From NCBI GenBank assembly GCA_965212505.1, contig OZ243123.1:4216001-4280000 (forward strand): a DNA stretch of 64,000 bases. Direction: 5' to 3'. The DNA comes from JAHEKO01 sp965212505. GTDB lineage: Bacteria; Acidobacteriota; Thermoanaerobaculia; Multivoradales; JAHEKO01. Shown piece by piece: positions 16,491 through 24,476 of this stretch. The position numbers and the translations under genes are program-made. How positions within the stretch are numbered: position 1 is the first letter of the stretch; each line of letters starts with the position of its first letter. The notes beneath the pieces are model-generated. The model saw only the letters and a list, made by a program, of their open reading frames with translations. It made no database searches and had not been told where the DNA came from.

Positions 16491-17528
16491 TCACCGCTCG
16501 ATCGTCAGAACGAGCTTGCCAACCGTCTCCCCCGACTCGATCGCCCGGTGCGCCCCGGCAACCTGATCGAACGGAAACAGCGTCACCGGCGGCGCCACCA
16601 CCCGGCCCGCCTCGAGCCACTCGAGGAGCCGCGTCATGATCTCGGCAAACAGATCGGCCTGCGCGAAGAGGTAGCTCAGGTTGAACGCCAACACGCTCCG
16701 GTTCGAGTTGGTCATCCGTAGCGGATCGAAACGCGGAGTGCGGAGCCACGACCAGACGATCCGCGGCCATGAGGGGCGACTGGCACCCTTCGCGAGCATG
16801 GTGTGAAAGCCGTAGACGACGAGCTTGCCCGGCCGACCGAGGTGGCGGAAGCTCTCCCAGAGCGTCGAGACACCATTCGCGTCGAAGACCAGGTCGTAGC
16901 CGTTCGGCGCCAGCTCCTCGGCCCGAGCCCAGAGGTCCTCCGTCGACCGATCAATCACTTCGTCGGCCCCTAACGCTCGCGCCGTCTCGACCTTGTGGCT
17001 CGCGCCGACGACGCCCACCACCCGGCAGCCGATCACGCGACCGAGCTGCACCAACCCGCCGCCGACCCCTCCGGCGGCAGAGTGCACCAGCATCGACTCT
17101 CCAGCTCGCGCGTTGGCCATGTGGATGAGGCCGTAATAGGCGGTCAGAAGCGGTGACGGGAAGGCGGCGGCCTGCTCGATATCCAGGCTCGCCGGGATCG
17201 GAAAGACCTGCAGCACCGGCAAGACGATGTCGGTGGCGTAGCCGCCGAAGAGCGTCACACCGATGACTCGCTCACCAACGCTCGGACCTTCGACCCCTGC
17301 ACCGAGCTCGGCCACCCGACCGGCCACCTCGAACCCCGGCGTCACCGGCCAGCCGACCTGATCCCGAGACGACTTGTAGAGCCCCATCCGGATCAGGCAG
17401 TCGGCAAAGTTGACGCCCGCCGCCTCAACCTCGATTCGAACCTCCCCCGGCCCGACCGAAGGCGTCGGGTGCTCCTCGAGCTCGAGACGCTCGTGCCCTC
17501 CAGGGCGATGAACGACTACCTTCCGCAT
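16491..17528 (-). CDS. VAT1-type zinc-free medium-chain reductase (quinone oxidoreductase family)
   Basis: 345 aa, the full length for the family. The N-terminal GroES-like fold shows GPGEVRIEVEAAGVNFADCLIRMGLY, and the NAD(P)-binding Rossmann part shows SAAGGVGGGLVQLGRVIGCRVVGVVGA. No structural or catalytic zinc ligands are visible, as in quinone oxidoreductase and synaptic vesicle protein VAT-1-like enzymes. It probably reduces an electrophilic enone or quinone with NADPH in the cytoplasm. The start is the first ATG, and the N-terminus MRKVVVHRPGG is typical. It follows the serine hydrolase gene by 22 bp on the same strand, so co-transcription is possible. Confidence 0.85.
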   Translation of the reverse strand: MRKVVVHRPGGHERLELEEHPTPSVGPGEVRIEVEAAGVNFADCLIRMGLYKSSRDQVGWPVTPGFEVAGRVAELGAGVEGPSVGERVIGVTLFGGYATDIVLPVLQVFPIPASLDIEQAAAFPSPLLTAYYGLIHMANARAGESMLVHSAAGGVGGGLVQLGRVIGCRVVGVVGASHKVETARALGADEVIDRSTEDLWARAEELAPNGYDLVFDANGVSTLWESFRHLGRPGKLVVYGFHTMLAKGASRPSWPRIVWSWLRTPRFDPLRMTNSNRSVLAFNLSYLFAQADLFAEIMTRLLEWLEAGRVVAPPVTLFPFDQVAGAHRAIESGETVGKLVLTIER

Positions 17529-17550
17529 CGGGCGAGTCTAGACCGGCCGA

Positions 17551-19500
17551 CTAGGTCTTGATGCCGAGTAGGTTCCACGTGTTGAGGAACCAGTAGAAGA
17601 GAACCATCAAGAGCACCGTCGCCGTGTAGCAGGTGCGTCCGAAAGGTGTGCCGAGGCCCTTCCGCCAGATCTTGGGGACCGCAAAGAGCGCGACGCCCGC
17701 CGGCACGATGGCGATCAACGGCAGCACCAACGCCGTCTTGATCGCTCCGAGCTCCCCGTAGACGAGTCTCATCGCATCCGCACCGAGGAGTACCAGAGCG
17801 AACACCGACGTCAGTAGGAGCGACGACGCGACCCAGAGTGCGAGCCGCAGCGCGCGTGGGATCCTCGGCTTCGAGCCGGCGCCGAACCATCGGCGCTTCA
17901 CCCAGCCCACCGGAAGGGCGAGCGCCGTTGCCAAAAAGGCGAAGAGCGAGAAGAAGAAAATCAGAGAGTGGAGACCCCGCCCTTCGCTGCTCGGGACTCG
18001 CTCGAATGCCTCCGTCGAGAACCTCGCATCGTAGTAGTGAGACATCCGTCCGTCCTCACCTTCGACGAAGACCAACGATGAGCTGCCGTCGCGCTCGGTG
18101 AAGACGCGCGGGTCGTCCGTCCCGATGAAGCGGCGACCCAGCGCCACGAGCTCGCCCTCCTCGCTCAAGCTCACGTTCGCGCGCGCGATGAACGCGTTGA
18201 GTCTCAACAACGTCGAGTGCGGCATCTGAGTCGACCGGTACTCGCCGGTGTAGGCGGCCGCCCGCTCGGCCGTGATCGTACGCGGCGCCGAAGGGCGCTC
18301 CGGAGGCCCGAAGTACTGATCCAGAAAAGCATCGAGAAGCTCAATGACGGCCTCTTCGCTGGTCGTGGTGTTGTAGGCGGTGAACAGACCGAGATCGTGA
18401 TCGGGAAGGATGACCAGCATGGCCTTGAAGGCCTGCGAGCTTCCGAAGTGTCCGAGAACCCGGACGCCATGAGAGCTCACATCGACGAAGCCGTGGGGAG
18501 GCGAATTGACCGCAGGGTCGAGCTCGATCAGCGGCGATCGCATGCGTCGAGCGGTCGCCGCTTCGAGGATTCGCTCGTCTCCCAGGCGACCGTCTTGAAG
18601 GTGCGCGGTCATGAACTTCGCCATGTCGGTCGCCGTAGACGCGATCGAGCCCGCGGGAGGAAGCACCGTGAACGGAGAGGGAAACTCCTCGCGCGCGTCA
18701 CCCACCAGCAGGTAGCCCTTGGTCAGCAGCTGCGCCGGCTGACCTTCGAGTCGCTGATCGGGTGTCGTGTCCTCCATGCCGAGGGGCTCGACGATCCGCC
18801 GCATGATGTAGTTGTCGTACGGCTCCCCCGCCACCGTCTCGACGACCAACGCGGCGAGCGTGCTGCCGTGGTTCGAATACGCGGGGCGCTCGCCGGGAGG
18901 CCAGATCCGAGCCGGCATCTGCTCGATCAAGACCTCCCGCAGCGAAGGCATCTCTTCATCACTACGCATGAGGATCCCGAGCATGCGATCTTCGAAGCCC
19001 GGCGTATGCGTCATCAGATGCGCCATCGTCACCGGCTGCTCGAAGGTGGCGGGAATCTCGATGCCGTCCAGGTAGTTGTTGAGGTCCGCGTTGAGATCGA
19101 GACGCCCCTCCTCGACGAGTTGCATGACCGCGGTCCAGATGAAGAGCTTGCTGACCGAGCAGATCCGAAAGAGCGTCGACTCGGCGTCGACCGGGATGTC
19201 GTTCTCGACATCGGCATAGCCGTAGCCCTTGGCGAGCAAGAGCTCGTCTCCCCGAACCAACGTCACCACGGCGCCTGCCGTATTCAGCTCGCGCATCTGG
19301 GCGTCGAGAACGCCATCGAAGAACTCCTCCGCCTCGGCGGCGTCGACGGGTCCGGCCAGCACCGGCGGTTGCGATCCCTCTTCGGTCGCGTCGCCAGCCC
19401 CGCTGTTCGGAGGCGCGGCCAGAGAGACCGCTCCGCCTCCTAGAGAGAGCGCGGCACACAGAGCGAATACGACAGCTCGTCTGATCAAACGTCGTCTCAC
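17551..19500 (-). CDS. Exported class C beta-lactamase-like serine hydrolase with C-terminal membrane helices
   Basis: 649 aa. Signal peptide about 1-29. The catalytic motifs of the serine beta-lactamase/DD-peptidase fold are present: Ser115-Val-Ser-Lys118 in RICSVSKLF and the Tyr208-Ser-Asn210 motif in PAYSNHG; HFGSSQ near residue 355 fits the third HxG motif. After a beta-rich lipocalin-like linker the C-terminus carries about four hydrophobic helices (LIFFFSLFAFLATALALPVGW onward), which would anchor the catalytic domain outside the cytoplasmic membrane. The substrate is unknown; such enzymes include peptidases and esterases. The start is GTG with a poorly spaced AGGAAGG, so the N-terminus is a little uncertain. 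Confidence 0.85.
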   Translation of the reverse strand: MRRRLIRRAVVFALCAALSLGGGAVSLAAPPNSGAGDATEEGSQPPVLAGPVDAAEAEEFFDGVLDAQMRELNTAGAVVTLVRGDELLLAKGYGYADVENDIPVDAESTLFRICSVSKLFIWTAVMQLVEEGRLDLNADLNNYLDGIEIPATFEQPVTMAHLMTHTPGFEDRMLGILMRSDEEMPSLREVLIEQMPARIWPPGERPAYSNHGSTLAALVVETVAGEPYDNYIMRRIVEPLGMEDTTPDQRLEGQPAQLLTKGYLLVGDAREEFPSPFTVLPPAGSIASTATDMAKFMTAHLQDGRLGDERILEAATARRMRSPLIELDPAVNSPPHGFVDVSSHGVRVLGHFGSSQAFKAMLVILPDHDLGLFTAYNTTTSEEAVIELLDAFLDQYFGPPERPSAPRTITAERAAAYTGEYRSTQMPHSTLLRLNAFIARANVSLSEEGELVALGRRFIGTDDPRVFTERDGSSSLVFVEGEDGRMSHYYDARFSTEAFERVPSSEGRGLHSLIFFFSLFAFLATALALPVGWVKRRWFGAGSKPRIPRALRLALWVASSLLLTSVFALVLLGADAMRLVYGELGAIKTALVLPLIAIVPAGVALFAVPKIWRKGLGTPFGRTCYTATVLLMVLFYWFLNTWNLLGIKT

Positions 19501-19552
19501 TTCAGGCAGTGAGTACCTTCCTTTCTACCGCCTTCTTAGTGCCTGAACTTTA

Positions 19553-19900
19553 TCAACCGAGGGCGTCGCGACGCTCGAGATGGCCGGCTCCCCAGCGGGT
19601 CATCGCGTAGACCACAGAGAGCGCCTCGCGACCGTAGTTGGTGAGCGAGTATTCGACGCGCGGTGGCGTCTCCTCGTAGTCGCGACGATGGAGCAGCCCG
19701 TCCTCCTCGAGCTCTCGGAGTTGCTCGGCGAGCATCTTCTCGGTGACCCCGTCGATCAGCCTGCGCAGCTCACCAAACCGCCGAGGCCCCTCTTCGAGAC
19801 GCCAGAGAATCAGCCCCTTCCACTTGCCTCCCAACGCGGCGAGCGCAGCGCGCCAGGGGCAGTCGGCGTAGTCGGTGTGTCGCTTCGCCTCTTCGCTCAT
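19553..19900 (-). CDS. HxlR-family winged-helix transcriptional regulator
   Basis: 115 aa, typical for HxlR. CPWRAALAALGGKWKGLILWRLEEGPRRFGELRR at the N-terminus matches the family's first helix and HTH, including the conserved Cys used for thiol sensing in some members. GVTEKMLAEQLRELEEDGLLHR is the recognition part and VEYSLTNYGREAL the wing. ATG 19900 is chosen; GTG 19909 is possible. It is divergent from the VOC-family gene, and inverted repeats lie in the shared region, so it probably controls that gene and itself in response to electrophile or redox stress. Confidence 0.85.
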   Translation of the reverse strand: MSEEAKRHTDYADCPWRAALAALGGKWKGLILWRLEEGPRRFGELRRLIDGVTEKMLAEQLRELEEDGLLHRRDYEETPPRVEYSLTNYGREALSVVYAMTRWGAGHLERRDALG

Positions 19901-19906
19901 GGTTTT

Positions 19907-19929
19907 CACTTACCTGAAAGTGCGTACTT
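19907..19929. promoter_or_regulatory. Candidate HxlR operator (overlapping inverted repeats)
   Basis: CACTT at 19907-19911 and AAGTG at 19918-19922 form an inverted repeat with a 6-bp spacer. AAGT at 19918-19921 also pairs with ACTT at 19926-19929 across 4 bp. AT-rich ACTTAC/AAGT dyads next to an hxlR-type gene are the usual arrangement for autoregulation. No binding data. Confidence 0.4.
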
Positions 19930-20000
19930 GTCAGCGTTCCTGGCGCGACCTTACCCTGGCCTCAACACCCGAGACACTGCACCCGAGAGAGGAGCCCGAG

Positions 20001-20372
20001 TTGGCAATCAAAGGAATGCACGCACTCTTCTACACCTCCGAGCCCGAGGCGCTTCGGGCGTTCATCCGCGACAAACTGCGGTTCCGATGGGCGGACGCGC
20101 GCGACGGCTGGCTGATCTTCGAGGCGCCCGAGGCCGACCTCGGCTGCCACCCCGCGGAAGACGAGATGGGTAACCCGGCGGGCACCCACAGCATCTCGTT
20201 CTACTGCGACGACATCGAGAGCTCTGTCGCGGAGCTGCGCGAGCGCGGCGTCGACTTCGTCGACGAGGTCTCCGACCAGGGTTATGGTCTGGTGATTCAC
20301 TTCGACATGCCGGGAGGTGTGCGCGCGCAGCTCTACGAGCCGCGCTACCAGCTCGAGTTCCAAGCGCCGTAG
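20001..20372 (+). CDS. VOC (glyoxalase/bleomycin resistance)-family protein
   Basis: 123 aa. TTG 20001 is chosen because GAGAGGAG precedes it and the resulting N-terminus (AIKGMHALFYTSEPEALRAFIRDKLRF) lines up with the family's first beta-alpha-beta unit. The second unit is HSISFYCDDIESSVAELRERGVDF, and GLVIHFDMPGGVRAQLYEPRY is the end of the fold with His and Glu candidate metal ligands. Such single-module VOC proteins dimerise to form metal sites; substrate unknown. Its gene is divergent from the HxlR regulator, which suggests a role in dealing with reactive aldehydes or quinones. Confidence 0.75.
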   Translation: MAIKGMHALFYTSEPEALRAFIRDKLRFRWADARDGWLIFEAPEADLGCHPAEDEMGNPAGTHSISFYCDDIESSVAELRERGVDFVDEVSDQGYGLVIHFDMPGGVRAQLYEPRYQLEFQAP

Positions 20373-20494
20373 ACGTCCCAGGTCGCCAGCTCCTCCTCGG
20401 GTTGGGCAACGTAGGTTCCCCGCGCTCCGTCAGTGCGCTCGACGGTCCGCCTGCGCTGCGCGGGCGCAATCCGTCCCAGAGGGCGGCGCGTCGG

Positions 20495-20523
20495 TCGACC
20501 TCGCGGGCGGCGCCAACTACGAT
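20495..20523 (+). promoter_or_regulatory. Candidate sigma-70 promoter giving a leaderless mRNA
   Basis: TCGACC at 20495-20500, a 17-bp spacer, then TACGAT at 20518-20523. The expected start of transcription falls on or next to the ATG at 20531, and no Shine-Dalgarno is present, so the MBL-fold gene is probably translated from a leaderless message. Confidence 0.5.
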
Positions 20524-20530
20524 GTCGCTC

Positions 20531-21628
20531 ATGCCCGCTCTCACTCTTGTCCTCGCGCTGGTTCTCGCCAGCCCGTCCACACCGGACCCCTACCGGTTCA
20601 CCTTCCAAGAGGTTGAAGACGGCGTCTGGGCCGGTGTGCGGGAAGACAGTCCGCGCTTTCCGGTCATGGGGTCGACCACCTTCGTGGTCGGCGGTGAAGG
20701 GGTGGTCGTCTTCGACGGTGGTGGCGCCGCGCTCATGAGCGAGCGAGCGCTGGCCAAGATCCGATCGGTTACCGACAAGCCGATCACCCATGTCGTCATC
20801 AGTCACTGGCACGGCGACCACAACCTCGGGATCCATCGTCTCCTCGACGCCTTTCCCGAGGCGCAGGTCGTCGGCCACACGTTCACCCGAGCCGCCATGC
20901 TGGGCGCGCCGATGGACTACGTGGACGACTACCCGAACGTGGTTCCGCGCCTCGCCGAGCGCTTCCGAGCCCGCCTCGACTCGGGGGTCACGCGAGACGG
21001 CGAGCCGATCTCGGAGGCGACGCGAAGCAATCTCCAGGAGATCCTCGACCACGCCGAGCTGATCGACGCCGAGTACAACCGCGCGCACGTCACACCCCCC
21101 ACCCTCACCTTCGATGACCGGCTCACCATCCACTCGGGTGATCGGGTCATCGAGCTACGCCACCTGGGGCACGGCAACACGGCGGGAGACATCGTCATGT
21201 GGCTGCCCGCCGAGCGGGTGGTGGCCACCGGAGACCTGGTCGTCGCGCCGATTCCGTACGCCTTCAACGTTCCGCCAAGGGCCTGGGCGGCGAGCCTGCG
21301 CGCACTCGAAGCGCTCGAATTCGAGACACTGATCCCCGGCCACGGCCCCGTGCAGACCGACGGCCGCTACGTCGACGTCCTCATCGAGGCCGCGGAATCG
21401 ATCGCCGACCAGCGAGACCGACTCCTCGAGCAGGGCAAGACCCCCGAAGAGACCGAAGCCGCCCTCGACCTCTCGGCCTTCGAGGAGCACTTCACGGGCG
21501 GAGACGAGTTCCTCACAAATCGATTCCAGGTGTGGTTCAGCGGACCGTTCCGCAAAGCGGCCCTCAAGGCGCTGACCGGCGAGCCGATGGTTCGGCTAGA
21601 GCGAGAGGCGCAGCCCGAGAACAACTAG
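20531..21628 (+). CDS. Exported metallo-beta-lactamase-fold hydrolase
   Basis: 365 aa from ATG 20531; an ATG at 20522 overlaps the -10 box and is less likely. Short signal peptide (PALTLVLALVLASP). The metal site motif HxHxDH is in ISHWHGDHNLG, further ligands are likely His in LRHLGHGNTAGD and His in LIPGHGPV. ATGDLVVAPIPYAF carries the bridging Asp. The family covers beta-lactamases, lactonases, glyoxalase II and sulfatases; the extra helical C-terminal region (residues about 270-365) is found in several exported members of unknown substrate. Monocistronic, with its own leaderless promoter. Confidence 0.85.
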   Translation: MPALTLVLALVLASPSTPDPYRFTFQEVEDGVWAGVREDSPRFPVMGSTTFVVGGEGVVVFDGGGAALMSERALAKIRSVTDKPITHVVISHWHGDHNLGIHRLLDAFPEAQVVGHTFTRAAMLGAPMDYVDDYPNVVPRLAERFRARLDSGVTRDGEPISEATRSNLQEILDHAELIDAEYNRAHVTPPTLTFDDRLTIHSGDRVIELRHLGHGNTAGDIVMWLPAERVVATGDLVVAPIPYAFNVPPRAWAASLRALEALEFETLIPGHGPVQTDGRYVDVLIEAAESIADQRDRLLEQGKTPEETEAALDLSAFEEHFTGGDEFLTNRFQVWFSGPFRKAALKALTGEPMVRLEREAQPENN

Positions 21629-21658
21629 CTCGCATCTTCCGGGCGCTTCCGAGTCGCC

Positions 21659-22189
21659 CTAGGGGCTCTTCCCAGGTGATCGGGTGAGGACGTGCGTCAC
21701 TTTGAAGGAGCAACCGGCCTCGGGGCAAGATCGATCAACCCCGCGCAGTTCGATGCGGGTTCGCTTCTTCTTGAACTCGATCTCGCCCTCGAGCGCAATC
21801 GTGTAGAACCGCTTCGGCTCATCCGGACAGTAGGCCCAACGGTTGCGCGACGAGAGAATCGAGCCGTCGTCGGAGATCTCCATCGTCCACAGGCGAACGG
21901 GGGACTCGACCGTGCCATCGGGAAAGAGGCGCTTCACCTGCCACTTCCCGTCGTCTCTTCGCTCGATCCGCACCTTTCCCACGAGAGAAGTTCGGCGGCC
22001 GCCCTGGCTGACGATACGGTCTGAGCTCGTCGCCCTGCAGAGGCCCACTTGGGCGCGCGTGCTGACCTCCTTCCACACACCCGCGAGCTCACGAAGGTCG
22101 GGTGAGGCTTGTTCAGTATCGGCGGCCGGTGCGGGGCCACTGATAGAAAGGCTCAAAAGGACCGCTGGCGCGATTCCGATTCGTTTCAT
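21659..22189 (-). CDS. Small exported protein of unknown function
   Basis: 176 aa. Signal peptide about 1-22 (APAVLLSLSISGPAPAA). The mature part contains LRELAGVWKEVSTRAQVG, resembling the start of lipocalin-like calycin domains, then alternating beta strands (GKVRIERRDDGKWQVKRLF and LWTMEISDDGSILSSRNRW) and three cysteines. A small secreted beta-barrel is plausible, but no family is recognised. It is convergent with the MBL-fold gene, and a 107-bp gap separates its start from the divergent serine hydrolase. Confidence 0.65.
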   Translation of the reverse strand: MKRIGIAPAVLLSLSISGPAPAADTEQASPDLRELAGVWKEVSTRAQVGLCRATSSDRIVSQGGRRTSLVGKVRIERRDDGKWQVKRLFPDGTVESPVRLWTMEISDDGSILSSRNRWAYCPDEPKRFYTIALEGEIEFKKKRTRIELRGVDRSCPEAGCSFKVTHVLTRSPGKSP

Positions 22190-22296
22190 GGCGCTCCCGT
22201 GCTGTGGTTCCGGGTGGACTCCGCAAGGCTACCTGAAGCGCCCAGCGGGTTGCTTGCGTCCAAGACCAGAGGCCGGGCCGTCGCTAGGGTGAGCAG

Positions 22297-23616
22297 ATGA
22301 GAAGGATGCTCTTCGTCTCCCTCGTCGCCGCCCTGACCGTCTCAAGCGCCATCTCTGCCGCAACCATCTCTGCGGAGGCCGAACGCGCAATCGACGAGTT
22401 CGTTGGCCAGTTCGTCGAGCTGGCCATGTTCGACGGCACGGTGCTCGTCGACGTCGGCGGCGAGATCGCCTACGAACGGTCGTTTGGGTTCGCTAACTAC
22501 GAGAATCGCATCGGCCACGACGACCGAACCCGGTTCCGTATCGCCTCGGTCTCGAAGACGCTCACCGACGCCGCCCTCGGCGTTCTCATGCAGCAGGGCA
22601 AGCTTTCGCCGGAGACATCACTCGCCGAGTATCTGCCCGACTTCCCGTCGGCCGACAAGATCACCATCGACCAACTGGTGAACCACACGGCGGGCATTCC
22701 CCACACGAACCGCCAGCCCTGGGGCGATGGAAAGCTCTCGTTGCCGCTCGACGAGATCGTGTCGCGGCTCGCGGCGCTGCCGCTCGACTACGAGCCGGGG
22801 ACGGACTCCAGCTACAGCAACGGCGGCTACGCCGTCGCTGCCAAGGTCCTCGAGATCGTCGGCGGTGGCTCGTTCGGTGAGGTACTTCGAAAGACCGTCT
22901 TCGACCCACTCGGAATGGTCGACACCGCCCACGTCGAGGATTCGCGCTCGCCGATCGCTCGGATCGCGACCGGTTACGAGCCCGGCGCGTTCCCCGGTGA
23001 GCGACGGCACTCTCGCTTCTACGCTGTCGAAATGCGCCCCGGCGGCGGCTCCTGCTACTCGACCGTGCGCGACATGCACGCGTTCGCGCACGCCGTCTTC
23101 CGAGAGAACTTCGTCCACGAAGAGCACCGGCGCAACCTCCTCGGCGCCAACGAGGACGGCAGCTTCCTCTCTCAGGGACGCTCGCCGGGCTTCGTCGGGA
23201 AGCTGCTCTACGACCCCGAACACGATCTGATCGTCGTCAGCCTCTCAAACAGCTACGCGGTGCCGGCCGACTGGGCCCGCGCAATCGCCGACCTGGCGCT
23301 CGGCAAAGAGCCGTCTCCAACCTGGCCGAAGCTCGAGCGCGCCGCCGACACCGTCGCACCCGACGACCCTCGGCTCGGCAACTTCGAGGCCTCCAGGGGC
23401 TTTACGGTGGAGATCCAGCGCAGCAACCGGGGAGCGATGTTCATCCACGACAGTCGGGGCGAGTCCACGACCGCCCTCGTCCCGATGACCGACGGCGCCT
23501 TCTTGCTCCCGATCTACTTCCAGCGCTGCGAGCAGGACACGAGTCGCAAGATCACCTGCAGCATGCTCTCCGGCAACGAGCGCTACACGACCGAGTACTC
23601 GCCGGCGACCGAGTAG
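22297..23616 (+). CDS. Exported serine hydrolase (beta-lactamase class C fold)
   Basis: 439 aa. Signal peptide about 1-21. Catalytic Ser84-Val-Ser-Lys87 lies in RIASVSKTL and the second motif Tyr173-Ser-Asn175 in SSYSNGGY. SPGFVGKLLYDPEHDLIVVSLSN is the region of the third motif. The C-terminal 100 residues are a small beta domain. Unlike its neighbour at 17551-19500 it has no membrane helices, so it should be free in the periplasm or secreted. A TAGGGT box lies six bases before the ATG, with no Shine-Dalgarno, which suggests a leaderless transcript. Substrate unknown: D-amino peptides or esters are usual. Confidence 0.85.
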   Translation: MRRMLFVSLVAALTVSSAISAATISAEAERAIDEFVGQFVELAMFDGTVLVDVGGEIAYERSFGFANYENRIGHDDRTRFRIASVSKTLTDAALGVLMQQGKLSPETSLAEYLPDFPSADKITIDQLVNHTAGIPHTNRQPWGDGKLSLPLDEIVSRLAALPLDYEPGTDSSYSNGGYAVAAKVLEIVGGGSFGEVLRKTVFDPLGMVDTAHVEDSRSPIARIATGYEPGAFPGERRHSRFYAVEMRPGGGSCYSTVRDMHAFAHAVFRENFVHEEHRRNLLGANEDGSFLSQGRSPGFVGKLLYDPEHDLIVVSLSNSYAVPADWARAIADLALGKEPSPTWPKLERAADTVAPDDPRLGNFEASRGFTVEIQRSNRGAMFIHDSRGESTTALVPMTDGAFLLPIYFQRCEQDTSRKITCSMLSGNERYTTEYSPATE

Positions 23617-23693
23617 GCGCCCCCTCGGTGGTGGACTGCTACGATCGCGCCGCCGCGATTTGCGCGTTCACCCCCTCCAGAGGAGTAGACACG

Positions 23694-23990
23694 ATGAAGT
23701 TCCTGGTTGCCTGGCAGATCCACACCGACAAGCGACACGACGCCATGAAACTCTTCTCCTCCATGACGCCAGAGGACGACGCTCAGGACCTGGGCGAGGC
23801 CGTCAAGCTCGTCGGCCGCTGGCACGATCTGGCCAGCTTCACCGGCGTCGCCATCTGCGAGTCGAACGACATCAAGGCGGTCTACCGCTGGGCGATGAAC
23901 TGGAACGAGATCTGCGACATCGACGTCACCCCGGTCCTCGACGACGAGGAAGCCCGGGAGGTCGGTCGGTCGATGTTCGCGGACGCGTAG
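23694..23990 (+). CDS. DUF3303-family protein
   Basis: 98 aa, family length. ATG 23694 has AGAGGAG eight bases upstream, so longer readings are discarded. MKFLVAWQIHTDKRHDAMKLF at the start and VGRWHDLASFTGVAICESND in the middle match DUF3303, a ferredoxin-like dimeric alpha-beta barrel fold with no known activity, abundant in marine bacteria. Cytoplasmic. A TACGAT box at 23640-23645 may be part of its promoter. Confidence 0.8.
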   Translation: MKFLVAWQIHTDKRHDAMKLFSSMTPEDDAQDLGEAVKLVGRWHDLASFTGVAICESNDIKAVYRWAMNWNEICDIDVTPVLDDEEAREVGRSMFADA

Positions 23991-24006
23991 CGCCGGCCGA
24001 GCTCAC

Positions 24007-24369
24007 CTAGCCCGACCGCTTGCGCTCGACCGCGTCGGCCATGACGGTGCGTAGCATCGAGAGCGGCACGTCGTCGCCCGGTGCGAAGCGCAGCACACAC
24101 TTGCTTTGCGGGATGCCGGCCAGCTGGTCGGCGTACTCGGCGAGCAGCCCGACGGTCAGGATGTACAGGTTGACGTGCTTCTTGTTCGTGGAGAGAGCGA
24201 ACAGGCTGCCGTCGAGGTCGTAGGCGATCGTTCCCCATTTGACGCTCACCTCAGCGTCGGGCACGAGCTCCTCGACCAGCTCTTGGCACTGGATGAAGAT
24301 CGGCTGATGCACCTCCGCAACCGAGTCACGGAAGCTCGCTGCGTCGATCGACTTGTCGCCTGGGCACAT
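24007..24369 (-). CDS. DUF1801-family (YdhG-like) protein
   Basis: 120 aa with GGGGAGG correctly spaced before the ATG. The family pattern is clear: CQELVEELVPDAEVSVKWGTIAYDL, then SLFALSTNKKHVNLYIL and KCVLRFAPGDDVPLSMLRTVM. DUF1801 proteins adopt a frataxin-like fold; the Bacillus homologue YdhG has been proposed to be an iron chaperone, but for most members the role is unknown. Cytoplasmic. It converges with the DUF3303 gene 16 bp away. Confidence 0.8.
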   Translation of the reverse strand: MCPGDKSIDAASFRDSVAEVHQPIFIQCQELVEELVPDAEVSVKWGTIAYDLDGSLFALSTNKKHVNLYILTVGLLAEYADQLAGIPQSKCVLRFAPGDDVPLSMLRTVMADAVERKRSG

Positions 24370-24476
24370 CGCTGTTACCTCCCCTGTTGACCGCGTCGAA
24401 CCCGAGGCGAGCCTACCCGAACGCGCCTGAGCAGCGGCAACGCAAGGAGCTCTCAGTGGACGTCCTGCCGGCTGCC

